Below are positions 16,494-24,391 of a stretch of DNA of 64,000 nucleotides, one piece after another. Position numbers and translations under genes: made by a program. The stretch comes from Klenkia soli. Lineage in GTDB: Bacteria > Actinomycetota > Actinomycetes > Mycobacteriales > Geodermatophilaceae. Each line of letters starts with the position of its first letter. The first letter of the stretch is position 1. The notes under the pieces were generated by a model. That model saw only the letters and a list, made by a program, of their open reading frames with translations. It was not told where the DNA came from and did no database searches. The stretch spans positions 248,001-312,000 of the forward strand of contig NZ_FNIR01000006.1 in NCBI RefSeq assembly GCF_900103975.1. Direction: 5' to 3'.

Positions 16494-17507
16494 GTGCTCA
16501 CCACGACCACCACCGGACGCCCGCGGCGGGCCCTCGCCGTGGCCGCCCTGCTGGTCGCCGTCGCCGCCGCGTGCCTGGTCAGCCTGCTGCTGGGCAGCAA
16601 CCGGCTGGGGCTCGGCACGGTGCTGACGGCGCTGGTCGACCGCAGCCAGGACGTCGGCGACGTCGTCTGGGGGTCGCGGGTGCCGCGCACCGTGCTCGGC
16701 CTGCTGGTCGGTGCCTGCATGGGCGTGGCCGGTGCGGTGATGCAGGGCCAGACCCGCAACCCGCTGGCCGACCCGGGCATCTTCGGCGTCACCGCCGGTG
16801 CCGGCTTGGCCGTGGTCATCGGGCTCTACGTGTTCGACGCCTCCTCCGTGCTGGCCACCCTCGTCCTGGCCCTCGTCGGCGCCGCGGTCGCCAGCGTCGT
16901 GGTCTTCTCCGTCGCCGCGCTGGGCCGCGGCCTGTCCAGCCCGGTGCCGCTGGCCATCGCCGGCACCGCGGTCTCCGCGCTGCTGATCGCCGCCACGTCC
17001 TACCTGGTGCTGGCCGACGAGACCACGCTGGCCGGCTACCGCATCTGGGTGGTCGGGTCGCTGTCGGGCCGCTCGCTGACCGGGATCACCCCGGCGCTGG
17101 TGTTCGCCGTCCTCGGGCTGCTGTGCGCGGTGGCCAACATGCGCTCGCTGGACACCCTGGCGCTGGGCACCGAGCTGGCCACCGGCCTCGGCGAGAGCCT
17201 GCTGCGCGCCCGTCTGGTCGGGCTGGCCGCGATCACGCTGCTCACCGCGAGCGCGGTGGCGCTGACCGGGCCGATCGGGTTCGTCGGGCTGACCGCCCCG
17301 CACCTGGCCCGCGCGCTGGTCGGCGGCGGGCACCGCTGGCTGCTCCCGGCCTCGGGCCTGGTCGGTGCCGTGGTGCTGCTGGTCTGCGACGTCGTCGGCC
17401 GGCTGATCGCCGGCACCGCGGAGGTGGAGGTGGGCGTGGTGCTCACCGTGCTGGGGGGCGTCGCCTTCGTGCTGATCGTCCGCCGCGGCCGGATGGCCCG
17501 GCTGTGA
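16494..17507 (+). CDS. Iron-siderophore ABC transporter permease (FecCD family), first
   Basis: Cytoplasmic-membrane permease of 337 residues for ferric siderophores, with about nine hydrophobic segments. Family blocks: SRVPRTVLGLLVGACMGVAGAVMQGQTRNPLADPGIFGVTAGA, LGESLLRARLVG and the C-terminal GPIGFVGLTAPHLARALVGG loop that contacts the ATPase. GTG start directly after the iron box. Its stop overlaps the start of the second permease, with which it should form a heterodimer. Confidence 0.93.
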   Translation: MLTTTTTGRPRRALAVAALLVAVAAACLVSLLLGSNRLGLGTVLTALVDRSQDVGDVVWGSRVPRTVLGLLVGACMGVAGAVMQGQTRNPLADPGIFGVTAGAGLAVVIGLYVFDASSVLATLVLALVGAAVASVVVFSVAALGRGLSSPVPLAIAGTAVSALLIAATSYLVLADETTLAGYRIWVVGSLSGRSLTGITPALVFAVLGLLCAVANMRSLDTLALGTELATGLGESLLRARLVGLAAITLLTASAVALTGPIGFVGLTAPHLARALVGGGHRWLLPASGLVGAVVLLVCDVVGRLIAGTAEVEVGVVLTVLGGVAFVLIVRRGRMARL

Positions 17508-18565
17508 CCGCCACCGTCGACCGCGGCACCCTCGATCGCGGCACCCCGCCGGCGCTCCGCCGCGGTCGGGTCCTGGCCGCCACCCTGACCTGCCTGGTCG
17601 CGGTGGTCCTGGCCGGGCTGTACGGCATCACCGCCGGCTCGTCGTCGCTGACCGTCGCCGACGTCGCGGCCGTGCTGGTGGGCCAGGGGACCGGCGGCCA
17701 GGAGCTCATCGTCTACCAGCTGCGGATGCCGCGGGTGGTCGGCGGCATCCTGGTCGGCGCCGCCCTCGGCCTGGCCGGCGCGCTCACGCAGACCTTCGCC
17801 CGCAACCCGCTGGCCACCCCGGACATCCTGGGCGTCACCTCTGGCGCGAGCTTCGGGGCGGTGCTGGCCATCGTGGTGGGCGGTGGCACCTACGCCGTGG
17901 CGCCGGGGCTGCTGACGCTGGGCCTGCCCGCGATGGCCGCCCTGGGCGCGCTGGTGACCTCCGCGGTGGTCTACGGGCTGGCCTGGCGCGGGGGCATCGA
18001 CAGCTTCCGGCTGATCCTGATCGGCATCGGCACCACGGCCGCGCTCACCGGGCTGACCCAGTACATGGTGGCCCGCGCGCAGATCACCGAGGCCGGTGCG
18101 GCCACGCAGTGGCTGGTCGGCAGCCTGTCGGGCATCTCCTGGGCCAGCGTGTGGCCGGTGCTGGCCGCCCTCGTCGTCCTCGCCCCGCTGGCCTGGTCGC
18201 AGGTGCGCGACCTGGGCATCGGGCAGCTCGGCGACGAGGTCTCCATCGGCCTCGGGGTCTCGCTGCAGCGGCACCGCCTGCTGGTGATCCTGTGCGCGGT
18301 GCTGCTGGTGGCCGCCGCGGTGTCGGCCAGCGGGCCGATCGAGTTCGTCGCGTTCGTCGCCCCGCAGATCGCGCTGCGGCTGGCCCGCACCGACCGGCCT
18401 CCGCTGGCCGCCTCCGCGCTGGTGGGTGCCCTGGTCGTGGTGGGCGGCGACGGCCTGGCCCGCGGCCTGCTGCCCGGCGAGGTCCCGGTCGGCATCATCA
18501 CCGCGGTCGTCGGCGCCCCGTACCTCATCTGGTTGCTCACCCGTTCCCGAGGAGGGTCCGCATGA
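17504..18565 (+). CDS. Iron-siderophore ABC transporter permease (FecCD family), second
   Basis: Partner permease of 353 residues. After a 20-residue polar leader come the hydrophobic segments, with RMPRVVGGILVGAALGLAGALTQTFARNPLATPDILGVTSGASFGAV, LGVSLQRHRLL and GPIEFVAFVAPQIALRLART (ATPase-contact loop). The start is the GTG at 17504, inside the previous stop (GTGA); a longer open frame upstream only shadows the first permease. It ends in an ATGA overlap with the ATPase gene. Confidence 0.92.
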   Translation: MTATVDRGTLDRGTPPALRRGRVLAATLTCLVAVVLAGLYGITAGSSSLTVADVAAVLVGQGTGGQELIVYQLRMPRVVGGILVGAALGLAGALTQTFARNPLATPDILGVTSGASFGAVLAIVVGGGTYAVAPGLLTLGLPAMAALGALVTSAVVYGLAWRGGIDSFRLILIGIGTTAALTGLTQYMVARAQITEAGAATQWLVGSLSGISWASVWPVLAALVVLAPLAWSQVRDLGIGQLGDEVSIGLGVSLQRHRLLVILCAVLLVAAAVSASGPIEFVAFVAPQIALRLARTDRPPLAASALVGALVVVGGDGLARGLLPGEVPVGIITAVVGAPYLIWLLTRSRGGSA

Positions 18566-19389
18566 CGACCACGACCACGACCACGGCGCTGGCCGCCCGC
18601 GGCGTCACCCTGGCCTACGACGGCGACCCGGTCTTCGAGGGCCTGGACCTCGAGGTCGAGACCGGCCGGGTGACCACGTTCATCGGCGCCAACGGCAGCG
18701 GCAAGTCCACCCTGCTCAAGGCGCTGGGCCGGGTGCTGAGGCCGGGCAGCGGCACCGTCGAGCTCGACGGCGCCCCGATCCGGTCGCTGCCGACCCGCGA
18801 GGTGGCCCGGCGGCTGGCGATCCTGCCGCAGAAGCCGCTCACGCCGACCGCGACCAGCGTGCGCGACCTGGTCGCCCGCGGGCGGCACCCGCACCAGAGC
18901 ATGTTCCGCCCGTGGACGGCGGCCGACGCCGCCGCCGTCGACGCCGCCCTCGCCGCCACCGGCATGGCCGCGCTGGCCGACCGGGACGCCGGCTCGTTGT
19001 CCGGCGGTCAGCTGCAGCGGGCCTGGATCGCCCTGGTGCTGGCCCAGGAGGCGCCCGTCGTCCTGCTCGACGAACCGACCACCTTCCTCGACCTCACCCA
19101 CCAGCTCGACGTGCTGCGCCTGGTGCGCTCGATCAACCGCACCCGGGGGACGACGGTGGTGATGGTGCTGCACGACCTGTCGCTGGCCGCCCGCTACTCC
19201 GACCGGCTGGTCGTGCTCGGTCGAGGGCGGGTGCTCGCCGACGGGGCGCCCTGGGACGTGCTCACCCCGGAGGTGCTGCGCGACGCGTTCGACCTGGACG
19301 CCCGGGTGGTGCCCGACCCGAGCTGCGGCACCCCGCTGGTGGTGCCGGTCGAGCCGGCCGGTGATCATGCTCCTGTTTGGGTAGGCTAA
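18562..19389 (+). CDS. Iron-siderophore ABC transporter ATPase (FepC/FecE type)
   Basis: Cytoplasmic ATPase of 275 residues. Walker A is GANGSGKST (about 42-50), the signature is LSGGQLQRAWIA, Walker B VVLLDEPTTFLD, and the switch His is in MVLHDLSLAARYSDR. It powers the two preceding permeases. The ATG overlaps the second permease's stop; GAGGAGG is 10 bases upstream. The last codons overlap the second iron box. Confidence 0.93.
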   Translation: MTTTTTTTALAARGVTLAYDGDPVFEGLDLEVETGRVTTFIGANGSGKSTLLKALGRVLRPGSGTVELDGAPIRSLPTREVARRLAILPQKPLTPTATSVRDLVARGRHPHQSMFRPWTAADAAAVDAALAATGMAALADRDAGSLSGGQLQRAWIALVLAQEAPVVLLDEPTTFLDLTHQLDVLRLVRSINRTRGTTVVMVLHDLSLAARYSDRLVVLGRGRVLADGAPWDVLTPEVLRDAFDLDARVVPDPSCGTPLVVPVEPAGDHAPVWVG

Positions 19390-19394
19390 CCTCA
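19376..19394. promoter_or_regulatory. IdeR/DtxR-like iron box upstream of the siderophore-binding protein
   Basis: TTTGGGTAGGCTAACCTCA matches 16 of 19 positions of the DtxR/IdeR consensus, better than the box at 16465. It ends five bases before the binding-protein GTG, so that gene probably has its own iron-repressed promoter, perhaps with a near-leaderless transcript. Confidence 0.78.
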
Positions 19395-19399
19395 CTCGC

Positions 19400-20428
19400 G
19401 TGACCATGACCTCCCTCCCGCGCCGCACGGCGCTGGCGGCCGCCGCCCTGGCCGCCGCCGCGACCCTCGCCTCCTGCTCCTCCGGTCCCACCGCCGACGC
19501 CGCCGACGGCTCGTCCGGCTCGGGCGGGTGGGAGTTCACCGACGACACCGGCACCACGGTGACCCTCGACGAGGCACCGGACCGGATCGCCAGCTACAGC
19601 GACTACGCCCTGGGCCTGCTGAGCCTGGACGTCGAGCCGGTGGCGGTCTTCGGCCGCGTCGACGTCGCGAGCGACGAGCGGTTCGCCGAGTACCCCGAGG
19701 CGGCCGACATCCCGGTGGTCGGCAACAGCTACGGCGAGATCGACCTGGAGGCGCTGGCCGAGACCGAGCCGGACGTGATCGTCGTCGGGCTCTACCCGGA
19801 GGACCGCGAGGGCACCCTGGCCCTCGACGGCCCGCGCTACGGCCTGGCCGACGTGGAGCAGCAGGAGCAGCTCGAGGCCATCGCACCGCTCATCACCGTG
19901 GTGGTGGGCGGCACGGGCAGCGACGTCATCGACAACTTCAACCGGATGGCGCTGGCCCTGGGCGCCGAGCAGTCGTCGGTCGACGAGGCGAAGACCGAGT
20001 TCGACGCCGCCGCGGCCGACCTGCAGTCGGCTGCCGAGGAGTCCGACCTCGAGGTCACCCAGATGTACGCCGACGCCAGCTCGGGCATCTACCTGGCCAA
20101 GCCCGACGACGAGCCCGAGATGGAGCTCTACCGCAGCTACGGCGTCGACTTCACCGATCTGAACCCCGACGACGGCAACTACTACTGGGACATCTACAGC
20201 TGGGAGAACGCCGCCCAGATGATGACCGGCGACGTGCTGCTGGTGAACGTCGAGGGCTTCCAGGCCGACGACCTCGCGGCCCAGGCCACCTTCGCCGCCC
20301 ACCCGGCGCTGGTCGCCGGCCAGGTGCACGCCTGGAACCAGGTGGCGATGGACTACCACTCGCAGGCCGGCCACATGGAGCAGCTGGCCGAGATCCTGCG
20401 TTCGTCGCAGGACGTCAACCCCGCCTGA
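19400..20428 (+). CDS. Iron-siderophore-binding lipoprotein
   Basis: Extracellular lipid-anchored binding protein of 342 residues that delivers ferric siderophore to the permeases. The signal is twin-arginine-like (LPRRTALAAAALAAAATLAS) with the lipobox LASC; the Cys is residue 26 from the GTG at 19400, or 24 from the in-frame ATG at 19406. The mature part shows the helical-backbone fold (VTLDEAPDRIASYSDYALGLL, ETEPDVIVVGLY). Placing the binding protein last, behind its own iron box, allows it to be made in excess of the membrane parts. No siderophore biosynthesis genes are in the window, so it may import foreign siderophores. Confidence 0.9.
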   Translation: MTMTSLPRRTALAAAALAAAATLASCSSGPTADAADGSSGSGGWEFTDDTGTTVTLDEAPDRIASYSDYALGLLSLDVEPVAVFGRVDVASDERFAEYPEAADIPVVGNSYGEIDLEALAETEPDVIVVGLYPEDREGTLALDGPRYGLADVEQQEQLEAIAPLITVVVGGTGSDVIDNFNRMALALGAEQSSVDEAKTEFDAAAADLQSAAEESDLEVTQMYADASSGIYLAKPDDEPEMELYRSYGVDFTDLNPDDGNYYWDIYSWENAAQMMTGDVLLVNVEGFQADDLAAQATFAAHPALVAGQVHAWNQVAMDYHSQAGHMEQLAEILRSSQDVNPA

Positions 20429-21177
20429 TGCACGCGGAGGAGCACGGGGCCGGGGAACCCGTGCTCCTCCTGCACGGCGGGTTCTGCACGATCGAGACGA
20501 TGCGGCCGCAGGCCGACGCCCTGGCCGCGGACTTCCGGGTGCATGCGTTCGAGCGGCCCGGCCACGGCCGCACCCCGGACGTCGACGGGCCCTACTCCTA
20601 CGCCGCCGAGACCGCCCGCACCCTGGCCTGGCTGGACGACGTCGGCCTGGGCCGGGTGCACGTGGTGGGCCACAGCGACGGCGCGATCATCGGGCTCCTG
20701 CTGGCCCTGCAGCACCCGGAGCGGGTGCGGTCGTTGGTGGCGATCAGCGCCAACCTGCACCCCTCGGGCTTCACCTTCTCGCCCGAGGAGCTCGCCGCCG
20801 CGCTGTCCACGGCCGGCGTGCCCGTCGCGGTGGACCCCGACGACGAGGACACCCGGGCGCACGCCCGGCTGTCGCCGGACGGCCCCGACCACGCCGGCGT
20901 CGTGCTGGCCAAGCTGCGACGGCTGTGGCTGACCGAGCCGGACATCGACCCCGCCGACCTGGCCCGGATCACCGCGCCGGCCCTGGTGGTCGCCGCCGAC
21001 CGGGACACCGTCCGGCTCGAGCACACCGTGCTGATCGCCCGCAGCATCCCCGGCGCCCAGCTGGCCGTCGTCCCCGGAGCCACCCACGCCCTGGTCACCG
21101 AGCAGCACGAGGTGGTCACCGGCCTGCTGCAGCGGTTCCTGCGCGGCGTCAGCGGAACGGCACGATCGACTTCGTGA
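20428..21177 (+). CDS. Alpha/beta hydrolase
   Basis: Cytoplasmic hydrolase of 249 residues. It has VLLLHGGFC (oxyanion region), the nucleophile elbow GHSDGAIIG (Ser in VVGHSDG), an acid Asp in LVVAADRDTV and the catalytic His in GATHALV. The ATG is embedded in the stop of the binding-protein gene (TGATG), so it is coupled to the siderophore operon; hydrolases in such operons can release iron by cleaving an ester siderophore, which is possible here but not shown. A strong hairpin covers codons about 3-14. Its tail overlaps the convergent thioesterase gene by 29 bases. Confidence 0.82.
   Translation: MHAEEHGAGEPVLLLHGGFCTIETMRPQADALAADFRVHAFERPGHGRTPDVDGPYSYAAETARTLAWLDDVGLGRVHVVGHSDGAIIGLLLALQHPERVRSLVAISANLHPSGFTFSPEELAAALSTAGVPVAVDPDDEDTRAHARLSPDGPDHAGVVLAKLRRLWLTEPDIDPADLARITAPALVVAADRDTVRLEHTVLIARSIPGAQLAVVPGATHALVTEQHEVVTGLLQRFLRGVSGTARSTS
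20436..20470 (+). other. Strong hairpin at the start of the hydrolase gene
   Basis: A 13-base perfect stem (GGAGGAGCACGGG / CCCGTGCTCCTCC) with a nine-base loop begins eight bases after the siderophore-binding protein's stop codon. There is no T-run. It may limit read-through or initiation into the hydrolase or protect the 3' end of the binding-protein message. Confidence 0.6.
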
Positions 21178-21565
21178 GCTGGGCGCGGGCCACCACGTGG
21201 TCGGCCACCGTGGCCGAGGCGGTGAGGAACGCCAGCCGGCTGCCGCGGCGGTCCAGCCGGGCGGTGGCCCGCACCTCGCTGCCCACCGGTGCCGCGGCGA
21301 TCAGCTGCAGGGCCACCGCGTGGGAGACCGCGTGCTCGTCGTCGGCCAGCCGGGGGGCCAGCGCGAGGTAGCCGGCCAGCTCCAGCAGGGCCGACAACGC
21401 CGAGGCGTGCGCCCCGCCGGCCCCGTTGCCGGCGATGCCCTCGACGGTGAGGACGACGCCGGACGGGGGGTCCTCGGGGTCGAACAGCCGGGCCCCGAGC
21501 GCGTGGACGAGCGGGACGGCCAGGGCCAGGGCGGCCCGGTCGGCGAGGGGGAGCGTCGAGGCCAT
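21149..21565 (-). CDS. Hotdog-fold thioesterase-like protein
   Basis: Small protein of 138 residues resembling the PaaI/YiiD hotdog thioesterases. The hotdog helix region is GNGAGGAHASALSALLELAGYLA, followed by SHAVALQLIAAAPVGSEVRATARLDRRGSRLAFLTASA, the usual beta-strand pattern. It would hydrolyse an acyl-CoA or related thioester in the cytoplasm; substrate unknown. It starts at the ATG at 21565, stands alone on the minus strand and converges on the hydrolase. Confidence 0.7.
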   Translation of the reverse strand: MASTLPLADRAALALAVPLVHALGARLFDPEDPPSGVVLTVEGIAGNGAGGAHASALSALLELAGYLALAPRLADDEHAVSHAVALQLIAAAPVGSEVRATARLDRRGSRLAFLTASATVADHVVARAQLTKSIVPFR

Positions 21566-21626
21566 GCCCGAGCGTGGCGCGCCGCCGACCCGGCCGGGGT
21601 GGACCCGGCGTGAACTCTGGGCGACC

Positions 21627-22793
21627 TCAGACCGCGTTGGCCTGCGCCACCCCGCCCAGCCAGGCCAGGCTCGGCTTCGGCGTCCGGACGAACGTCTGCC
21701 GGTCCACCTCCACCAGGCCGAACGTGGGCCCGTAGCCGGCGAACCACTCGAAGTTGTCCAGCAGCGACCAGTGCACGTACCCGCGGACGTCGGCCCCGTC
21801 GGCGATCGCCGCGGACAGCGACCGCAGCGCCTCGGTGGTGAACTCGACCCGCTGGGCGTCGTCCCCGGTGGCGATGCCGTTCTCGGTGACCACGATCGGG
21901 GTGCCCGGCAGCACCTCCGACACCCGGCGCACCGAGGCGCCGAGCGCGCCCGGGCGGTACTCCATGTGGGCCTTCGTCATCAGGGCGGGGTCGCCGGCGA
22001 CCGGGCCGTCGGGGCCGATCCGGGCGCAGCTGTAGATCTGCATGCCGACGAAGTCGCCGTCCGCCGCGACCTCGAGGAACTGGTCCTCCATCGCGGCGCG
22101 GTGGGCGACCAGCTCGTCGTCCCCGCCGTCCTCGACGATCCACTCCTGCCCGACCAGCGACAGCCCGTGGGTGACACCGGCACCGCGGAGCACCTCGGTG
22201 CTGGCCCGGTGCGCGCTGAGGAAGGCGTCGGTCAGCCGCTGGTCGGGGCGGGGGAGACCCTCGATGGCCTCACCGCGGGCGGCCATCGCGCCCAGCACCG
22301 GCAGGACGGCGGCCAGGTTCGGCTCGTTGATGGTCACCGTGTACGGCACGTCGGCCAGCACAGGCAGCACCGTCTCGGTGAACCGGGCGAACCGGTCGGC
22401 CGCCTTCGGTGAGGTCCACGCGCCGTCGGCGTGGAACCACCGCGGGGTGGTGAAGTGCATCAGCGTGACCAGCGGCGAGAGCCCGCGCTCCAGGCAGCCG
22501 TCGACCATCCGCCGGTAGTGGTCCAGCCCGGCGCGGGAGACCTCGCCCTCCTCGGGCTCGATCCGGCTCCACTCCAGGCTGAACCGGTAGGCGCCCAGCC
22601 CCGAGCCGGCGACCAGGTCCAGGTCCTCGCGCCAGCGGTGGTAGCTGTCGCAGGCGTCGCCGCTGACCTCGGCGAACGGGGAGTGCTCGGCGTGCTCCCA
22701 CTCCCAGTAGTGGTTCTGCGTGTTGCCGCCCTCGACCTGGTGGGCGGCGGTGGCCGTGCCCCAGAGGAAGGACTCGGGGAAGGTGGCGGTCAT
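21627..22793 (-). CDS. GH1 family beta-glycosidase
   Basis: Retaining beta-glucosidase-type enzyme of 388 residues, somewhat shorter than the usual 440-480, with no signal peptide. Acid/base Glu157 lies in TINEPN and nucleophile Glu304 in VTENG; the N-terminal FLWGTATAAHQVEGG and the C-terminal WSLLDNFEWFAGY blocks bind the substrate. The ATG at 22793 overlaps the hydroxylase stop (ATGA). As the last gene of the quercetinase-like operon it probably removes glucose from an imported aromatic glycoside so the aglycone can enter the pathway. Confidence 0.92.
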   Translation of the reverse strand: MTATFPESFLWGTATAAHQVEGGNTQNHYWEWEHAEHSPFAEVSGDACDSYHRWREDLDLVAGSGLGAYRFSLEWSRIEPEEGEVSRAGLDHYRRMVDGCLERGLSPLVTLMHFTTPRWFHADGAWTSPKAADRFARFTETVLPVLADVPYTVTINEPNLAAVLPVLGAMAARGEAIEGLPRPDQRLTDAFLSAHRASTEVLRGAGVTHGLSLVGQEWIVEDGGDDELVAHRAAMEDQFLEVAADGDFVGMQIYSCARIGPDGPVAGDPALMTKAHMEYRPGALGASVRRVSEVLPGTPIVVTENGIATGDDAQRVEFTTEALRSLSAAIADGADVRGYVHWSLLDNFEWFAGYGPTFGLVEVDRQTFVRTPKPSLAWLGGVAQANAV

Positions 22794-24391
22794 GCGGTCT
22801 CCAGGGTGTGCACGCCGGTGACGGCGTCGAGCAGGTCGGTGGGGGAGTCGATCGCGTCGCCGCGCCAGGCGACGTGCTGGTCGGGCCGCACGAGCACGAG
22901 GTCGGCGCCCCACAGCTCACGTGGCACGACCACCTCGACCACGGTCAGCGGGATGCTCCGTCGCACCGCCTCGGCCGCCAGCGGAGCGGGGTCACCGGCG
23001 AGCACGAGCAGGGTGAACCCGTCGCCCAGCTCGTCGTAGACCGAGCACCCCGGCCGCAGCCAGGCGTGCGGCAGCCGGGCACCGGGGTGCGCGGAGGGCC
23101 GGTACTCCACGACGTCGTGCGCCGGAGGTGTCGACCCGTCGGGGACGACGACCGGGGAGTCGGCGTAGTCGTAGCCCAGCACGAGGCCCAGGCTGTGGAA
23201 CTCCGGGTCCTTGGCCTGCAGCGCGGCGGCCAGCTCGGCCCGGACGGCGTCGCCCTCGGGTCCGGGGGCCTCGGCGTCCCGTCCGGCGAAGGCGGCCGCG
23301 GTGAACGACTCCTGCCCGCCGGCCGCGGCGATGGTCCGCTCGGCCACCGGCCGGCGCTCGGGCTCGTAGCTGTCCAGCAGCGACACCGGGGCCCAGCCCT
23401 GCAGCACGGCGGCCAGCTTCCAGCCGATGTTGACCGCGTCGCCGACGCAGGTGTTGAACCCGTGCCCGCCCCACGGGGGGTTCAGGTGCGCCGCGTCCCC
23501 GACCAGGAACACCCGCTCGCCGCGGTAGCGGTCCACCAGCAGCATGCGGGCCGACCACGGGTCGGTGACCAGCACCTCGACGTCCAGGTGCGGGTCGCCG
23601 GCGAAGGCGCGCACCAGCTCGACCGGGTCGACGGCCTCGGTGCGCACGTCGACGCCCTGCACGATCGCCCACCAGGTGCCGTCGAGGTCCAGCCGACCCA
23701 TCAGGCCGCCGCGCTCGCCGCCGACCACCCACCAGTGCACACCCAGCCCGCACGGCGGCCGCTCGTCGAGCATCCGCGAGCGGAAGGCCAGCGACAGGTT
23801 CGGGGCGGTGCCCGAGGAGCCGGCGTAGCTCGCGCCGATGGCCGCCCGGGAGACCCCGCCGCCGCCGTCGGCACCGAGCAGGTACTCGGCCCGCACCTCG
23901 GTGGTCGTGCCCTCGGGCCCGGTGACCACCGCGCGGACGCCGTCCGGCCCGTCCTCGACCTCGCTCACCCGGTGCCCCAGCAGCAGCGTCACCGACGGCA
24001 GGTCGGCCACCGCGTCGCGCAGCAGCTGCTCGACGACGGGCTGCGGCACCTGCTGGCCGGCCTCGGCGGCGATGTCGCGGGGCTGCGTCCACAGACCGAA
24101 CGCGTTCGGGAAGCGGGTCAGCTCACGGCCGAACACCGAGGTGCAGAAGACGACGTCCTGGGCGTGCTCGACCGGCAGCGGTGCCCGCCGGCGCAGTTCG
24201 TCGGCCAGCCCCCAGCGCCGCAGGTGCTCCATGGTGCGCACGCTGGTGGTCTTCGCCCGGGCGCGCAGCGGGTCGAGGGTCTCCCGCGGCTCCACCACGA
24301 GCACCTCGATGCCGCGCCGGCCCAGCTCGATGGCCGCGGCCAGCCCGCTGGGCCCGCCCCCGGCGACGAGCACCGGGACGCGTTGGTTCAT
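22790..24391 (-). CDS. FAD-dependent aromatic hydroxylase (PheA/TfdB family)
   Basis: Class-A flavin monooxygenase of 533 residues that uses NAD(P)H and O2 to hydroxylate a phenolic ring. It has the FAD motif VLVAGGGPSGLAAAIELGRRG (about 7-27), the second FAD motif VFLVGDAAHLNPPWGGHGFNTCVGDAVNIGWKLAAVL near the middle, and a thioredoxin-like C-terminal domain. Phenol, chlorophenol, resorcinol and naringenin (FdeE) hydroxylases share this build. It lies in a run of 4-base overlaps between the DUF3500 and GH1 genes. The ring it attacks is unknown; an A-ring hydroxylation of a flavonoid would fit the context. Confidence 0.9.
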   Translation of the reverse strand: MNQRVPVLVAGGGPSGLAAAIELGRRGIEVLVVEPRETLDPLRARAKTTSVRTMEHLRRWGLADELRRRAPLPVEHAQDVVFCTSVFGRELTRFPNAFGLWTQPRDIAAEAGQQVPQPVVEQLLRDAVADLPSVTLLLGHRVSEVEDGPDGVRAVVTGPEGTTTEVRAEYLLGADGGGGVSRAAIGASYAGSSGTAPNLSLAFRSRMLDERPPCGLGVHWWVVGGERGGLMGRLDLDGTWWAIVQGVDVRTEAVDPVELVRAFAGDPHLDVEVLVTDPWSARMLLVDRYRGERVFLVGDAAHLNPPWGGHGFNTCVGDAVNIGWKLAAVLQGWAPVSLLDSYEPERRPVAERTIAAAGGQESFTAAAFAGRDAEAPGPEGDAVRAELAAALQAKDPEFHSLGLVLGYDYADSPVVVPDGSTPPAHDVVEYRPSAHPGARLPHAWLRPGCSVYDELGDGFTLLVLAGDPAPLAAEAVRRSIPLTVVEVVVPRELWGADLVLVRPDQHVAWRGDAIDSPTDLLDAVTGVHTLETA

